Counted from the stretch's first letter, positions 17,485 to 27,248 are shown. The stretch: 64,000 bases of DNA from Rubricella aquisinus (GCF_014199445.1 NZ_JACIJS010000005.1:248001-312000), one strand, 5' to 3'. The notes: generated by a model not told the origin, from the letters alone. A program made the numbers and translations.

Positions 17485-18546
17485 ATGCCGCACACGACGC
17501 CGCTCATTTTTGATGGCCATAACGACATTCTCAGCCGCCTTGTCGATCGCCCCCGCGCGGAGGCGCTGGAGGCGTTGCGCAACGGCAACGGAAGCGGCCA
17601 TCTCGATTTGCCCCGGATGAAGGCGGGCGGCTTTGGCGGTGGGATGTTCGCGATCTATATCAGCAATCCGCCCGAGGTTGGCTTCGATATGGAGGCGATG
17701 CTTCAGCCGAGTTATGACATCCCGCACCCGCCCGAAGTGCCCCATGCCCGCGCCCTGCCCCGCGCCTTGGCCGAAGCCTCGCTGCTGATCGACATGGACC
17801 GCGCGGGCCTCCTGCGCATCTGTACCAGCGCTGCGGGGATTGAGGCCGCGATGACCGATGGGCAGATCGCCGCCGTAATGCATATCGAAGGGGCGGAGAT
17901 GATCGACCCCGATTTCCATGCGCTTGACGTGTTCCATGCCGCTGGTCTACGCTCCCTCGGGCCGGTCTGGTCCCGGCCCAACATGTTCGGCACGGGCGCA
18001 CCGTTCCGCTTTCCCTCGGACGGCGATACCGGGCCAGGCCTGACGGAGGCTGGGAAAGATCTGATCCGCGCCTGCCTTGCGCGCGGCATTGCGGTGGATA
18101 CCGCGCATATGAACATGAAGGAGTTTTTCGATGTGGTCGCTCTCAGCGACAAGCCGATCATCAACAGCCACTCCAATGCGGTCAGCGTCACCCGCCATGC
18201 GCGCAACTTGACGGACGACCAATTGCGGGTGATCGGGGAAAGCGGTGGGCTGGTCGGCCTGAATTTCGCCACGGCCTTCCTGCGCGATGATGGGCAAATG
18301 CGCGCCCAAACCCCCATTGAGACGATGATCCGCCATCTTGACCATATGATCGCGCAGGCAGGCGAGGATTGCGTTGGCCTTGGCTCTGATTTCGACGGCG
18401 CGGTGGTGCCAGATGGGATCGGGGATGTCGCGGGCCTGCCTGCCCTGCGGGACGCGATGCAAAACGCGGGCTATGGGGCCGACCTTATTACCAAACTCTG
18501 CCATGGCAACTGGGTAAGGGTTTTGCGCGCCACATGGGGCGCCTGA
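17485..18546 (+). CDS. Membrane dipeptidase family protein (peptidase M19)
   Basis: Zinc-dependent dipeptidase of the renal-dipeptidase family, 353 residues. Binuclear metal site residues are in FDGHNDILSRL (His12, Asp14) and MHIEGAEMID (bridging Glu), with later His ligands in INSHSNAVSVTRHARNLTD and the Asp in VGLGSDFDGA. No signal peptide, so probably cytoplasmic. It is divergent from the MFS transporter, and a link to peptide or amino-acid import is possible but unproven. A near-match to the EcfG consensus (GGAAC-N16-CGTC at 17432-17456) precedes it. Confidence 0.93.
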   Translation: MPHTTPLIFDGHNDILSRLVDRPRAEALEALRNGNGSGHLDLPRMKAGGFGGGMFAIYISNPPEVGFDMEAMLQPSYDIPHPPEVPHARALPRALAEASLLIDMDRAGLLRICTSAAGIEAAMTDGQIAAVMHIEGAEMIDPDFHALDVFHAAGLRSLGPVWSRPNMFGTGAPFRFPSDGDTGPGLTEAGKDLIRACLARGIAVDTAHMNMKEFFDVVALSDKPIINSHSNAVSVTRHARNLTDDQLRVIGESGGLVGLNFATAFLRDDGQMRAQTPIETMIRHLDHMIAQAGEDCVGLGSDFDGAVVPDGIGDVAGLPALRDAMQNAGYGADLITKLCHGNWVRVLRATWGA

Positions 18547-18630
18547 CCGTCCCGCGATTCGGCCGTGGGTCAAGGTCCGAGGAACGAGTGGCCTTGACGC
18601 GCGGGCGAATCGTGACACCCACAATCGAGC

Positions 18631-18667
18631 AGGTGATTTGAGGAACAGACCTGTTCCTCAAACACCT
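18631..18667. repeat. Near-perfect palindrome downstream of the dipeptidase gene
   Basis: AGGTGATTTGAGGAACAG (18631-18648) and CTGTTCCTCAAACACCT (18651-18667) are inverted copies separated by two bases, with one extra A in the left arm. It could be a transcription-factor site, a cruciform, or part of a terminator. No T-tract follows. Confidence 0.7.
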
Positions 18668-18716
18668 CATGACAGGCGAAGCCCCAGCGCCGCAGGCGCT
18701 GCACGGCCCAAGGGGT

Positions 18717-18741
18717 GCCGCCTCATCTTTGATGAGGCGGC
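18717..18741. repeat. Hairpin-forming inverted repeat between dipeptidase and rpsD
   Basis: GCCGCCTCAT (18717-18726) and ATGAGGCGGC (18732-18741) form a perfect ten-base stem with a five-base loop. Without a T-run on either side, the terminator function is uncertain. A second small stem, AGCGCC-GCA-GGCGCT, lies at 18686-18700. Confidence 0.6.
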
Positions 18742-18770
18742 GACGTGCGGGAGCGCCCCCTTGCAGATGC

Positions 18771-18797
18771 AAACAGGGCGCCCCGATGGGACGCCCT
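18771..18797 (-). terminator. Probable rpsD terminator
   Basis: On the minus strand, just after rpsD, AGGGCG and CGCCCT pair (18792-18797 with 18775-18780). The inner CCC/GGG bases can extend the stem, and it is followed by TGTTTG. The position about 29 bases past the rpsD stop supports it; the U-tract is weak. Confidence 0.55.
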
Positions 18798-18825
18798 GCC
18801 GTAGGTTGTGGTGACCCAAAAAGGA

Positions 18826-19446
18826 TCAGTTCTTCGCGTAGAATTCGACCACGAGGTTCGGTTCCATCTGTGCAGCATAGGGCACATCGGACAGCGCAGG
18901 CGTGCGCGTGAATTTCGCGGTCAGCTTGGAGTGATCCACTTCCAGATATTCCGGCACGTCACGCTCGGAGCTTTGCACGGCTTCCAGCACGAGACCCATC
19001 TGGCGGGACTTCTCACGCACTTCGATCACGTCGCCTTCGGACACACGATAAGAGGGGATGTTCACCCGCTTGCCGTTCACCAACACATGGCCGTGGTTCA
19101 CGAACTGACGCGCGGCAAAAATGGTCGGCACGAATTTCGCGCGGTACACGACCGCGTCAAGGCGGCGCTCCAACAGGCCGATCAGCGCTTCACCCGTGTC
19201 ACCCCGGCGACGCTCTGCTTCGGTATAGATGCGGCGGAACTGCTTTTCGGTCAGGTCGCCATAATAGCCCTTGAGCTTCTGCTTGGCGCGCAGCTGGATA
19301 CCGAAATCGGAAAGCTTCTGCTTGCGGCGCTGGCCGTGCTGGCCGGGGCCGTATTCGCGGCGGTTCACCGGGGATTTCGGGCGGCCCCAGATGTTTTCGC
19401 CCATGCGGCGGTCGAGTTTATACTTCGCGGCGGTACGCTTGGTCAT
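18826..19446 (-). CDS. rpsD: 30S ribosomal protein S4
   Basis: Primary 16S rRNA-binding protein of the small subunit body and a ribosome assembly nucleator. The start at 19446 gives [20 protein letters not shown] and 206 residues, the standard S4 length. The N-terminal domain includes [20 protein letters not shown] and the S4 RNA-binding domain [20 protein letters not shown], then [19 protein letters not shown]. The frame stays open to 19608, but the extra residues look unlike S4 and are treated as leader. It is a stand-alone gene here. Confidence 0.98.
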   Translation of the reverse strand: MTKRTAAKYKLDRRMGENIWGRPKSPVNRREYGPGQHGQRRKQKLSDFGIQLRAKQKLKGYYGDLTEKQFRRIYTEAERRRGDTGEALIGLLERRLDAVVYRAKFVPTIFAARQFVNHGHVLVNGKRVNIPSYRVSEGDVIEVREKSRQMGLVLEAVQSSERDVPEYLEVDHSKLTAKFTRTPALSDVPYAAQMEPNLVVEFYAKN

Positions 19447-19830
19447 TGTGTGTCGTCCTTGATCGTCTTCATAAATAAAACCGGCGTTTTCCTTTCCACG
19501 AGGGCCAGTGCCCCAGTGGCGACAGGGCTCCCCTTGCGGGGACCACAAACACCAAAAACCCACTGCCCAACAGCAGCGGTGCGCGCGATAGACACGGAAT
19601 CGCCCCAACTGTCAAGAACATGGCGAGAAATTCGCCCGCCCCTCAACCCAAGGGCGATCCACACCCCGCTCACTCTACAATGACAGGCGCGACATCGTCC
19701 TTTTTGACACGATTTGCGAGATTTCAACACCTTATGCCCGCATACGGGCTTAATTCCTCCTTAAAGTCGCGGTAATAATGCGGCGCGGCGGCGGGCGTCC
19801 CGCCAGTGATGGATAAAGGCAGGTCACACG
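19447..19830. other. Divergent intergenic region rpsD / Hint gene
   Basis: 384 bases without a supported gene. The part next to rpsD is presumably its promoter and 5' leader. On the minus strand it contains CCCC-GCAA-GGGG (19541-19530), a short stem with a GNRA tetraloop, and a neighbouring imperfect stem at about 19503-19519. Ribosomal protein S4 often autoregulates through its leader in other bacteria, but I cannot show this here. Confidence 0.4.
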
Positions 19831-20820
19831 ATGAGTGTTGATGGCGTAAGAAATCTTCAGGTTATCGAGGACGGGACCAAAAACACCGGCACGATGTTCG
19901 ATGGTGAACAGGTTTATCCTGACAGTCTCTCTCCTGGGGCACAGGTCTGGGTTGCCACCACATTCGTGGGCGGCGGGGGCGGCTATACGTTCGAGATGCT
20001 GAATTGCGGCATCTGGTTCTTCACCGGGTCAGAAGCCTATTACGACAGCTTGGACGGGGATGGAAATCCGGGCGTCATCACCCCCGGAGATCAGCAAACC
20101 ACCGAAACCTTCACTGCCACTTACACCGAGAACGGCACCGTCAAGACGACGACGCTGACTGTGGAAGTGATCGGGACCACGGATGTCTGCTTTACCCGTG
20201 GCACGCTGATCGGCACGCCCTCTGGCCCGAAACCGATTGAAGAGTTGAAGAAGGGCGATCTGGTGATCACCCGCGACAACGGCCTGCAACCCATTCGCTG
20301 GGTCGACAGCACGCTTGCCAGCGCAAGCGATGGCAAGGCGCTGAGCCGCCGCGCGCCCGTGCTGATCCGCGCCCATGCGCTTGGCCCCAACACGCCGCAG
20401 CGGGACACGATGGTGTCACCCCTGCACCGCGTGGTCGTACAGGGGCCAGAAGCGCAGATGCTGTTCGATCAGGATGAAGTGCTGGTCTGCGCCAAATTCC
20501 TCGTCAATGGCACGACGATTGTGCCGGTGCGTGGCATGCGGGAGGTGGAATATTTCCACATCCTCTTTGACACCCATCAGGTGATCTATGCCGATGGGAT
20601 GCTGTCCGAAAGTTTCCATCCCGGGCAAGTGGGCCTCGACGCGATGGAGCCATATATGCGCGCCGAAATCCTTGAGCTGTTTCCGCAGCTTCAGCATGAC
20701 GAGCAATGCTACGGCCCGGCGGCGCGGTTTTCCCTCAGGCAGTTTGAGGGGGAGGCGCTGGCGCGTGAATTGTTCGGCCCGCCGATCCCGGCCTCCCAGC
20801 ATATCGAGGCGCGGGTCTGA
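19831..20820 (+). CDS. Hint domain-containing protein
   Basis: 329 residues. The N-terminal region (about 1-125) is a beta-rich domain of unknown type. The C-terminal half is a Hedgehog/intein (Hint_2) domain starting at VCFTRGTLIGTPSGPKPIEE, then LKKGDLVITRDNGLQPIRWV, and the HRVVVQG and TIVPVRGM segments. The leading Cys (CFTRGT) and the block with SPLHRVVV match Hint self-processing domains. There is no C-terminal extein-like partner, so it is not a classical intein. Such proteins are numerous in Rhodobacterales and are often secreted without a Sec signal; none is seen here. Confidence 0.85.
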   Translation: MSVDGVRNLQVIEDGTKNTGTMFDGEQVYPDSLSPGAQVWVATTFVGGGGGYTFEMLNCGIWFFTGSEAYYDSLDGDGNPGVITPGDQQTTETFTATYTENGTVKTTTLTVEVIGTTDVCFTRGTLIGTPSGPKPIEELKKGDLVITRDNGLQPIRWVDSTLASASDGKALSRRAPVLIRAHALGPNTPQRDTMVSPLHRVVVQGPEAQMLFDQDEVLVCAKFLVNGTTIVPVRGMREVEYFHILFDTHQVIYADGMLSESFHPGQVGLDAMEPYMRAEILELFPQLQHDEQCYGPAARFSLRQFEGEALARELFGPPIPASQHIEARV

Positions 20821-20861
20821 TCCGGCTGGCCCTTCCGCGCCGGTCGCGGTAAGGCAGAGGC

Positions 20862-21623
20862 ATGCTATCCTATCAACACGCCTATCACGCCGGAAACCCG
20901 GCTGACCTTCATAAACACGCGACCCTTGCGGCGCTGTTGGCGCTGATGACGCGCAAGCCGCGCGCGATCACCGTGATGGAGACGCATTCGGGGCGCGGGC
21001 TTTATGATCTTTCGGGCGATGAGGCGCGCAAAACCGGTGAGGCGGCGGAGGGGATCGCCCGGCTTGACCCCACATCGCACCCCCTGTGGCAGGCGATCGC
21101 GGCGATCAGGACCGCCCATGGGGACGCGGCCTATCCCGGCTCCCCTTTGGTCACGCAAGCAGCACTGCGCCCGCAGGACCGGCATATCCTGATGGAGTTG
21201 CACCCGCAGGAACACCGCGCCCTGTCCACCGCCCTGCGCGGCACCTCCGCCGAGATACACAAACGCGACGGATATGAGGGAGTGTTGGCCCTTTCTCCGC
21301 CGAAACCGCGGCGCGGGCTGGTGCTGATTGATCCGTCCTATGAGGTGAAAAGCGAATATGAGGGGGTCGCCGAGTTTACCCATCGGCTTGTCGCCAAATG
21401 GCCCGAGGCGGTGGTGATGATCTGGTATCCGATCCTCCCCGCCGCGCGGCATGTCGCGATGGTCGAGGGGCTGAAATTGCCCAAAACGGTCGATGAGGTC
21501 GCGTTCGATCTGAAAGGCGGCAAGGGGATGATCGGCAGCGGGCTGGTTCTGATCAACGCGCCCTATGGCAGCGATCAGGTGCTGCGCGATACCCGCGCGC
21601 TTTGCCGGGGCATCCTGCGTTAA
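20862..21623 (+). CDS. rlmJ: RlmJ, 23S rRNA (adenine(2030)-N6)-methyltransferase
   Basis: SAM-dependent enzyme that methylates A2030 of 23S rRNA. 253 residues, starting [20 protein letters not shown], which is diagnostic of the family. [12 protein letters not shown] is the SAM-binding segment, [14 protein letters not shown] carries the catalytic DPPY-like motif (here DPSY), and the C-terminal [11 protein letters not shown] is typical. Its stop overlaps the convergent lolD stop by four bases. Confidence 0.95.
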   Translation: MLSYQHAYHAGNPADLHKHATLAALLALMTRKPRAITVMETHSGRGLYDLSGDEARKTGEAAEGIARLDPTSHPLWQAIAAIRTAHGDAAYPGSPLVTQAALRPQDRHILMELHPQEHRALSTALRGTSAEIHKRDGYEGVLALSPPKPRRGLVLIDPSYEVKSEYEGVAEFTHRLVAKWPEAVVMIWYPILPAARHVAMVEGLKLPKTVDEVAFDLKGGKGMIGSGLVLINAPYGSDQVLRDTRALCRGILR

Positions 21624-22303
21624 GCCGGCACGATCCGCCCGGCATCAAGCCGCATCACCCGGTCCATCCGATGTGCCAATTCGATGTTATGGGTCGCGAT
21701 CAGCGCCGACAGCCCCGTATCGCGCACCAATGCCATCAGCATGTCAAACACCTGATCCGATGTGCCAGGATCAAGGTTCCCGGTCGGCTCATCCGCAAGC
21801 AGGAGGTCCGGCGCGTTGGCGAGTGCGCGGCACACCGCGACCCGCTGCGCCTCCCCGCCCGACAATTCGGCAGGGCGGTGGCTGGCGCGCGCCGCCAATC
21901 CAACCGAGGACAGCAGATCCAGCGCGCGCGCCTTTGCCGCCGCGTCGCTGACCCCCGCCGCGCGCTGGGGCAGCACGATATTCTCCAGCGCGGAAAACTC
22001 CGGCAGCAGGTGGTGAAACTGGTAGACGAACCCGACGCGATCGCGCCGGACTTGCGTGCGCGCCCGGTCCTTCAGCCCCGCAACGGGCTGCCCGGAAATC
22101 ATCATCTCCCCCGCATCGAACCGGTCCAGCAGCCCCGCGATATGCAACAGCGTCGATTTGCCGGACCCGGAGGGCGCGATCAGCCCCACGATCTCCCCCC
22201 GCTGCAACGTCAGGTCCACACCATGGAGCACCTGCACCGCGTTGGGTTTGCCGATATTGTAGGTTTTCTCGATCCCCTTGAGGGTCAGCACGGCGTCATT
22301 CAT
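21620..22303 (-). CDS. lolD: LolD, lipoprotein-releasing ABC transporter ATPase
   Basis: ATP-binding subunit of the LolCDE-type complex that extracts lipoproteins from the inner membrane for LolA. 227 residues with Walker [21 protein letters not shown]-loop in [17 protein letters not shown], signature [16 protein letters not shown], Walker [14 protein letters not shown] and the switch His in IATHNIELA. It overlaps the permease gene by eight bases. Confidence 0.96.
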   Translation of the reverse strand: MNDAVLTLKGIEKTYNIGKPNAVQVLHGVDLTLQRGEIVGLIAPSGSGKSTLLHIAGLLDRFDAGEMMISGQPVAGLKDRARTQVRRDRVGFVYQFHHLLPEFSALENIVLPQRAAGVSDAAAKARALDLLSSVGLAARASHRPAELSGGEAQRVAVCRALANAPDLLLADEPTGNLDPGTSDQVFDMLMALVRDTGLSALIATHNIELAHRMDRVMRLDAGRIVPA

Positions 22304-23576
22304 AGCGCAGCGCCTCCACCGGATCGAGGCGCGCGGCCCGCCGCGCCGGGAAGATCGTAACGACGAACGACAGGCCCAGCGACAGACCTACGGCCTTTGC
22401 CACATCCTCCCATCGCAACTCCGCCGGAAGTGCCGACAGGAACCTGACAGACGGGTCCCAAACCCCGCCGCCCAACAGCCAATTCACGAACCCGAACACC
22501 GGGTCGATATAGATGGCGAACAGCGATCCGGCGACGACCCCGATGATCGTGCCCGCCACACCAATGCTCGCCCCGCAGATGAAGAACACGCGCAGGATCG
22601 ACCCTTCGCTCAGGCCCATCGTGCGCAATACGCCCACATCGCGGCCCTTGTTCTTGACCAGCATGATCAGCCCGGAGGTGATGTTCATCGTCGCGATCAG
22701 CACTAGGATGGACAGGATGACGAACATGATATTGTCCTCCATCTCCAGCGCGCGCAGAAAGCCGCCCGAACTGTCCCGCCATGTCCATGTGAAATAGTCT
22801 GGCCCGGTCGCGTCTAGGATCGGCGCGATCATTGCGGCCACGTCATCGGGGCGTGTGACCAGCACCTCAATCTCATCCACCGTGTCTTGATGGTTGAAGA
22901 AGGTCTGCGCCTCCGAGAGAGGCATATAGAGCCTCGTGCGATCAATGTCATAGCGCCCCACGGCAAAGATATAGACCACCTCGAAATGCGAAATGCGCGG
23001 CGTGGTGCCAAATGGCCCCTGCACCCCGTTGGGGGAGATCATGGTGACCTTGTCCCCCACGCCGACATTCAATTCCCGCGCGACGCCCTGCCCGATGGCG
23101 ACGCCGTCGGCAAGGCGAGCGATGTCCCCACGCGCGCGCTCTGGCTCTGCCAAGAGGGGGATGGTCTGCACATCCGCCGGGCGCTGGCCGAACACTTCCA
23201 CCCCGCTGTTGCGCCCATTGGCGGCGAGCATGACCTGACCGCGCACCATGGGGGCCGCGCGGGTCACGCCCTCGACCGCTTGCAGCCGCTCCGCCACGCC
23301 GTCGAAATCCCGGATCGCGCGGGTGGGGCGGCCAAATTCGTCATTATAGGTTTGCGCGTAAACCGTGACATGCGCATTCGCGCCAAGGATCACGCCGGTA
23401 AATTCGGATCGAAAGCCGGACCGCACCGCCAGCGTCGCGATCAGCGCGAATACCGCAAGTGCTATGCCGATCAGCGATATCCACGTCATCACGCTCACGC
23501 CCCCCTCGGACCGGCGCGCGCGCAGATAGCGCCATGCGATCAGCCATTCAAAACCTGAGAAAGGGCGCGGTGTCAT
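22296..23576 (-). CDS. lolC: Lipoprotein-releasing ABC transporter permease (LolC/LolE family)
   Basis: Inner-membrane permease partner of LolD, 426 residues. FtsX-like topology: helix 1 at about 25-50 ([20 protein letters not shown]), a large periplasmic MacB-like domain, then three helices in the C-terminal half, with [40 protein letters not shown] and the final [20 protein letters not shown]. The N-terminal [20 protein letters not shown] is typical. Alphaproteobacteria often carry a single such permease, so LolC versus LolE cannot be separated. ATGA overlap with the DUF2937 gene upstream. Confidence 0.94.
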   Translation of the reverse strand: MTPRPFSGFEWLIAWRYLRARRSEGGVSVMTWISLIGIALAVFALIATLAVRSGFRSEFTGVILGANAHVTVYAQTYNDEFGRPTRAIRDFDGVAERLQAVEGVTRAAPMVRGQVMLAANGRNSGVEVFGQRPADVQTIPLLAEPERARGDIARLADGVAIGQGVARELNVGVGDKVTMISPNGVQGPFGTTPRISHFEVVYIFAVGRYDIDRTRLYMPLSEAQTFFNHQDTVDEIEVLVTRPDDVAAMIAPILDATGPDYFTWTWRDSSGGFLRALEMEDNIMFVILSILVLIATMNITSGLIMLVKNKGRDVGVLRTMGLSEGSILRVFFICGASIGVAGTIIGVVAGSLFAIYIDPVFGFVNWLLGGGVWDPSVRFLSALPAELRWEDVAKAVGLSLGLSFVVTIFPARRAARLDPVEALRYE

Positions 23577-24052
23577 GCGTGTCTCCGTCTGCGAAAGGGC
23601 AGTGTCAGCAGGCTAAATAATCCCCAGCCTGCCACAAACCCACCCCCGGCAAATCCAAGGCCCGTGGGCGTGACCGGAACGGCCGGTTGGAACGCCGCCC
23701 ATGTGCGCGCGGCGATATCGGTATCCATGCGGGTGGGCAAAAGGGCAAGGCGGCGCGCGGTGCCACCCTGCAAAACCGCCAAATCCGCCTTGAGCGCATC
23801 ATAGCGTGCAAGGGTTTGGGCCATATCCCGCCCATGCTGATCAAGAAACGCGCTGCCCTGCAATTCGGCAAGCGCCTCGGCGCGGGTCACACCCGCTGCG
23901 GAGGCCGCCCCGTCAAACAGGATCGCGATCCCCGCAAGCTCATCCACCGCACCGCCCAGACGCTGCACATATTGCTGCGCGTATTCAGGATATTGCGCGA
24001 AGCTCACCGCCCCGGTGAGCCCCATCGCCATGGCAAGGCTGCGGATCAACAT
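23573..24052 (-). CDS. DUF2937 family membrane protein
   Basis: 159 residues with a hydrophobic N-terminal segment (LAMAMGLTGAVSFAQYPEYA), a central helical region rich in Ala and Leu (GAVDELAGIAILFDGAASAA, then FLDQHGRDMAQTLARYDALK), and a C-terminal membrane helix (GLGFAGGGFVAGWGLFSLLT) ending in Arg residues. This matches DUF2937, proteins of unknown function adjacent to lol genes in Rhodobacterales. The start overlap with lolC and the short gap to proS suggest a proS-DUF2937-lolC-lolD operon. Confidence 0.85.
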   Translation of the reverse strand: MLIRSLAMAMGLTGAVSFAQYPEYAQQYVQRLGGAVDELAGIAILFDGAASAAGVTRAEALAELQGSAFLDQHGRDMAQTLARYDALKADLAVLQGGTARRLALLPTRMDTDIAARTWAAFQPAVPVTPTGLGFAGGGFVAGWGLFSLLTLPFRRRRHA

Positions 24053-24099
24053 GACCGCAGCCTAACCCGGCTGGCCCGTACGCGACAGGCCACGATCCG

Positions 24100-25458
24100 T
24101 CACCTGTCCGCGAGCAGCGTGGTGAGTTTTGCGATGGCGGCCTCCGCGCTCATTTCCTCGCTCTCGCCGGTGCGGCGGGAGGTGACTTCGACGACACCGT
24201 TCTTGATCCCACGCGGGCCAACGGTGATGCGCCATGGGCAGCCAATCAGGTCCATCGTGGCAAACTTCGATCCGGCCCGTTCGTTCCGGTCGTCATATAG
24301 CGGATCAAGCCCCGCTTTTATCAACTGACCATAAAGGCTTTCGCACACGTCGTCCGTCCCGGCATCGCCCTGCTTGAGGTTCACAATCCCGACCGGAAAG
24401 GGGGCAACGCCCTCGGGCCAGATGATGCCCTTCTCGTCATGGTTCGCCTCAATAAGCGCGCCGACAAGGCGGCTGACGCCGATGCCATGGCTGCCCATAT
24501 GGACCGGCACACGCTCGGCGTTTTCCGTCACGACGGTGGCGCCCATCGGCTCCGAATATTTGGTGCCGAAATAGAAGATTTGCCCAACCTCGATCCCGCG
24601 GGCGGTGCGGCGGCGCTCCTCCGGGATGGCACCAAACAGCGCCTCGTCATGGGTCTCGTCGGTGCGGGCATAGGGGGTGGTGAACTCCTCCATGATCGCG
24701 CGGCACTGATCGACATCGTCAAAGTCGATATCCCGATCCCCGAGTGTGAGGTCCGTGACCGCGCTGTCATAGAACACCTCGCTTTCGCCGGTTTCGGCGA
24801 GCACAAGGAATTCGTGCGTATAGTCCCCGCCAATCGGGCCACCATCGGCGCGCATCGGAATGGCCTTCAGCCCCATCCGCTCATAGGTGCGCAGATAGGT
24901 GACCATGTGACGGTTATAGGCGTGGAGCGCGTCCTCCATCGTCAGGTCAAAATTATAGCCGTCCTTCATCAGGAATTCACGGCCCCGCATCACGCCGAAG
25001 CGGGGGCGGATCTCATCGCGGAATTTCCACTGGATGTGATAGAGCGTCAGCGGCAAATCCTTGTAGCTGTTCACCGCGTTGCGGAAAATATCGGTGATCA
25101 GTTCCTCATTGGTCGGGCCATATAGCATGTCGCGCTTATGCCGGTCGGTGATGCGCAGCATCTCCTGCCCGTAATCCTCATAACGACCTGATTCTTTCCA
25201 CAGCTCGGCAGACTGAATCGTCGGCATCAGCATCGGCATATGGCCGGCGCGCTGCTGTTCCTCATGCACGATTTCTTCAAGCCGGCGCAGCACCTTGAAC
25301 CCCAGCGGGAGCCACGAATAAATCCCGGCGCTCGCCTGCCGGATCAGGCCCGCGCGCAGCATCAAACGGTGAGAGACGATCTGCGCCTCCGCAGGGTTTT
25401 CTTTCAGGACAGGCAGGAAGTATCGGGAAAGACGCATGTTTTTCGGCGCTCCGGTCAA
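24100..25458 (-). CDS. proS: Prolyl-tRNA synthetase (short form)
   Basis: Charges tRNA-Pro with proline. 452 residues, the shorter form without the internal editing insertion, common in alphaproteobacteria. Class II motifs: motif 1 around [20 protein letters not shown], motif 2 in [20 protein letters not shown], motif 3 in [16 protein letters not shown]. The C-terminal anticodon-binding domain includes [20 protein letters not shown]. The editing function is expected to be supplied in trans, if at all. Confidence 0.97.
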   Translation of the reverse strand: MTGAPKNMRLSRYFLPVLKENPAEAQIVSHRLMLRAGLIRQASAGIYSWLPLGFKVLRRLEEIVHEEQQRAGHMPMLMPTIQSAELWKESGRYEDYGQEMLRITDRHKRDMLYGPTNEELITDIFRNAVNSYKDLPLTLYHIQWKFRDEIRPRFGVMRGREFLMKDGYNFDLTMEDALHAYNRHMVTYLRTYERMGLKAIPMRADGGPIGGDYTHEFLVLAETGESEVFYDSAVTDLTLGDRDIDFDDVDQCRAIMEEFTTPYARTDETHDEALFGAIPEERRRTARGIEVGQIFYFGTKYSEPMGATVVTENAERVPVHMGSHGIGVSRLVGALIEANHDEKGIIWPEGVAPFPVGIVNLKQGDAGTDDVCESLYGQLIKAGLDPLYDDRNERAGSKFATMDLIGCPWRITVGPRGIKNGVVEVTSRRTGESEEMSAEAAIAKLTTLLADR

Positions 25459-25605
25459 CGGGTGGAAACTTTGCCTGTGTGTTTAGGCCAAGGGGTGTGT
25501 CCGCGCAATGGCGCGTCTGTGCATACCACGGTACAGTTTCAAAACGGGGGCAACTATCTGTCCCGACCAACGATTCACGGCGCAACAAAATGATGTTGGC
25601 AGGGG

Positions 25606-25704
25606 GTGACAACCGGTCGCGCATTGGTTAAAAGATAGGCAGCCGCTAAGACGGCCCAAGTCTGGGGAGACTTCTAAGCGACCTGCCTTCGGGCAGGTCG
25701 TTTT
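25606..25704 (+). ncRNA. Candidate small RNA between proS and ppx
   Basis: Both flanking genes run on the minus strand, yet a strong plus-strand terminator lies at 25679-25704. Upstream is a sigma70-like GTGACA (25606-25611), 17 bases, TAAAAG (25629-25634), so a transcript of about 65 bases starting near 25641 is possible. It would fold as AAGTCT-GGGG-AGACTT (25658-25673) and then the terminator stem. No open frame of note. The feature range includes the putative promoter; the real 5' end is unknown and the family is not recognised. Confidence 0.45.
25679..25704 (+). terminator. Strong plus-strand intrinsic terminator
   Basis: CGACCTGCC (25679-25687), TTCG tetraloop, GGCAGGTCG (25692-25700), then TTTT. 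The stem is perfect. The T-run lies on the plus-strand side only, so it terminates rightward transcription although no plus-strand gene precedes it. Confidence 0.85.
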
Positions 25705-25709
25705 CCGTT

Positions 25710-27248
25710 TCACCCCTTCTTTTTCGCTTTTGGACGTTGCACCACATGGGTGCGCCCCATGGATTTGGCGAGCCGTGCGAGCCGCTTCTCCGCGGCCTCC
25801 CCAAACAGGGGTGCGCTGTCCCGCCCGAGGGTGAGCATCAGCGTATCAGCCTCCCCGAATTCCAGCTTGGTATCAGCCAGCGTTTCCGCGCAGGAGCCGG
25901 TCATCATCGCGCCCAACCGGATCGCCCGCCCCACCTGATCGGCAAGCGTGATACGCGGCTCGTCTAGCAGGGAGGCCAAGGGGCCATTCGCCTCTGGCAG
26001 GTCGCTGCTCTTGTACCGTTTTGCCAGCGACATTGCGATAAACACGCGCCCAGCATGGTCAATACCGGAAAAATTCGCACGACACGCCGTCTCGAATGCG
26101 AGAGATGCGCGTACATCCGGGTGCGCGCGCCATGTCACGTCATGCAGAAGACAGGCCGTATGGATCAGCCGCAGCGACGCGCTGCCCTCCATCGTGAAGA
26201 TCGGGCGCAACCACTCATAGAGCGCGTCGCCAAAGCCGGGAAAGCGGGCCGCGCCCTGCTCCGTCGCGCGCGCGGCAAGGATGAGTGGATCGTCATTGCG
26301 CATCGTGTCGGGGATCAAGTCAAACAGCACCCCTTCCCGCAAACCATAGGCAGAAATCGCAACATCATCAGGCGTGAACGCGTCCAAGAGCGGGCCAAGC
26401 ACCCGCGCGGCCATCGGCACCAGCGACAGGCGCGCCATGCTGCTGGTGGCGAACTCGCGCAATTCCTCGGGCGTGCGGCTGGCGATCCATGCGCTGGTCT
26501 CTTTCAGCGCGTCGGGCGTCATCCGATAGCCATGCAGCACATGCAGCGGATAGGCGCGCTTTGCCATGTCGATCTGCGCGATCGCGCGCCATGATCCGCC
26601 AACAAGGTAGAGCCGCGGCACCGGGCCGGGAAGCTGCGCGCGCAACCGGGTCAGCACCTCCGCGATATGTTTGTCGCGGGCCTTTTCCTTCACGTCATTG
26701 AGTGCAAGCGGCCCCAGCGGTGATGTCACACACGGGCCGATCCGCCCGCCCGCGACCCGCGCCAATTCCATCGACGCGCCCCCAATATCAACGATCAGCC
26801 CTTCGGCCTCTGGCCAGCCCATCAGCAGCCCTTGGGCAGAGAGTTGCGCCTCTTCCTCGCCGCTGGCGACGCGCAGTTCCAGCCCGGTTTCGGCAAGCAC
26901 TTCGGCGGCGAATTCCGCGCCATCTTCTGCCTCCCGCACGGCGGCGGTTGCGACACACATCAGATGATCAAGCTGCATCGTCCGCGCGATATGGGTAAAG
27001 CGCATGATGGCGGCCAGCGCCCGCTCGCGCCCATCGGGGGCAAGGCGCCCGGTCTTTCCCAAACCGGCGCCAAGACCGCACAAAACCTTTTCGTTGAAGA
27101 AATAAGAGGGGCTGCGCAGCGGGCCGTCAAACACCACCAGACGCACGGAATTGGAGCCGACATCGACCACGCCGACGCGCGCCGATCCGCCGTTTAGAAT
27201 GCTGTCTTTCAAGCCGTTTTTGCCAGCCATGATCGCCCTGCCCATCAT
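25710..27248 (-). CDS. ppx: Exopolyphosphatase, Ppx/GppA family
   Basis: Hydrolyses terminal phosphate from polyphosphate (or pppGpp). 512 residues. The N-terminal actin-like ATPase fold has VGVVDVGSNSVRLVVFDGP, the nucleotide-binding loop LIVDIGGASMELARV and LYLVGGSWRAIAQID. The C-terminal HD-like domain has LRLIHTACLLHDVTWRAHPD. ATG codons at 27248, 27245 and 27230 are all possible starts. ppk lies upstream on the same strand but is separated by an oppositely oriented TRAP binding-protein gene. Confidence 0.93.
   Translation of the reverse strand: MMGRAIMAGKNGLKDSILNGGSARVGVVDVGSNSVRLVVFDGPLRSPSYFFNEKVLCGLGAGLGKTGRLAPDGRERALAAIMRFTHIARTMQLDHLMCVATAAVREAEDGAEFAAEVLAETGLELRVASGEEEAQLSAQGLLMGWPEAEGLIVDIGGASMELARVAGGRIGPCVTSPLGPLALNDVKEKARDKHIAEVLTRLRAQLPGPVPRLYLVGGSWRAIAQIDMAKRAYPLHVLHGYRMTPDALKETSAWIASRTPEELREFATSSMARLSLVPMAARVLGPLLDAFTPDDVAISAYGLREGVLFDLIPDTMRNDDPLILAARATEQGAARFPGFGDALYEWLRPIFTMEGSASLRLIHTACLLHDVTWRAHPDVRASLAFETACRANFSGIDHAGRVFIAMSLAKRYKSSDLPEANGPLASLLDEPRITLADQVGRAIRLGAMMTGSCAETLADTKLEFGEADTLMLTLGRDSAPLFGEAAEKRLARLAKSMGRTHVVQRPKAKKKG

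Noticed and set aside
19447-19608. N-terminal extension of rpsD to 19608
   Set aside because: The extra 54 residues are Cys/Trp/Arg-rich and unlike S4. The start at 19446 gives the standard 206 residues.
20178-20820. Intein in a host gene
   Set aside because: The Hint domain lies at the C-terminal end with no extein after it and no essential host protein around it.
25459-25709. tRNA gene in the proS-ppx gap
   Set aside because: The hairpins do not form a cloverleaf, and no TTCRANNC T-loop sequence with a matching acceptor stem was found.
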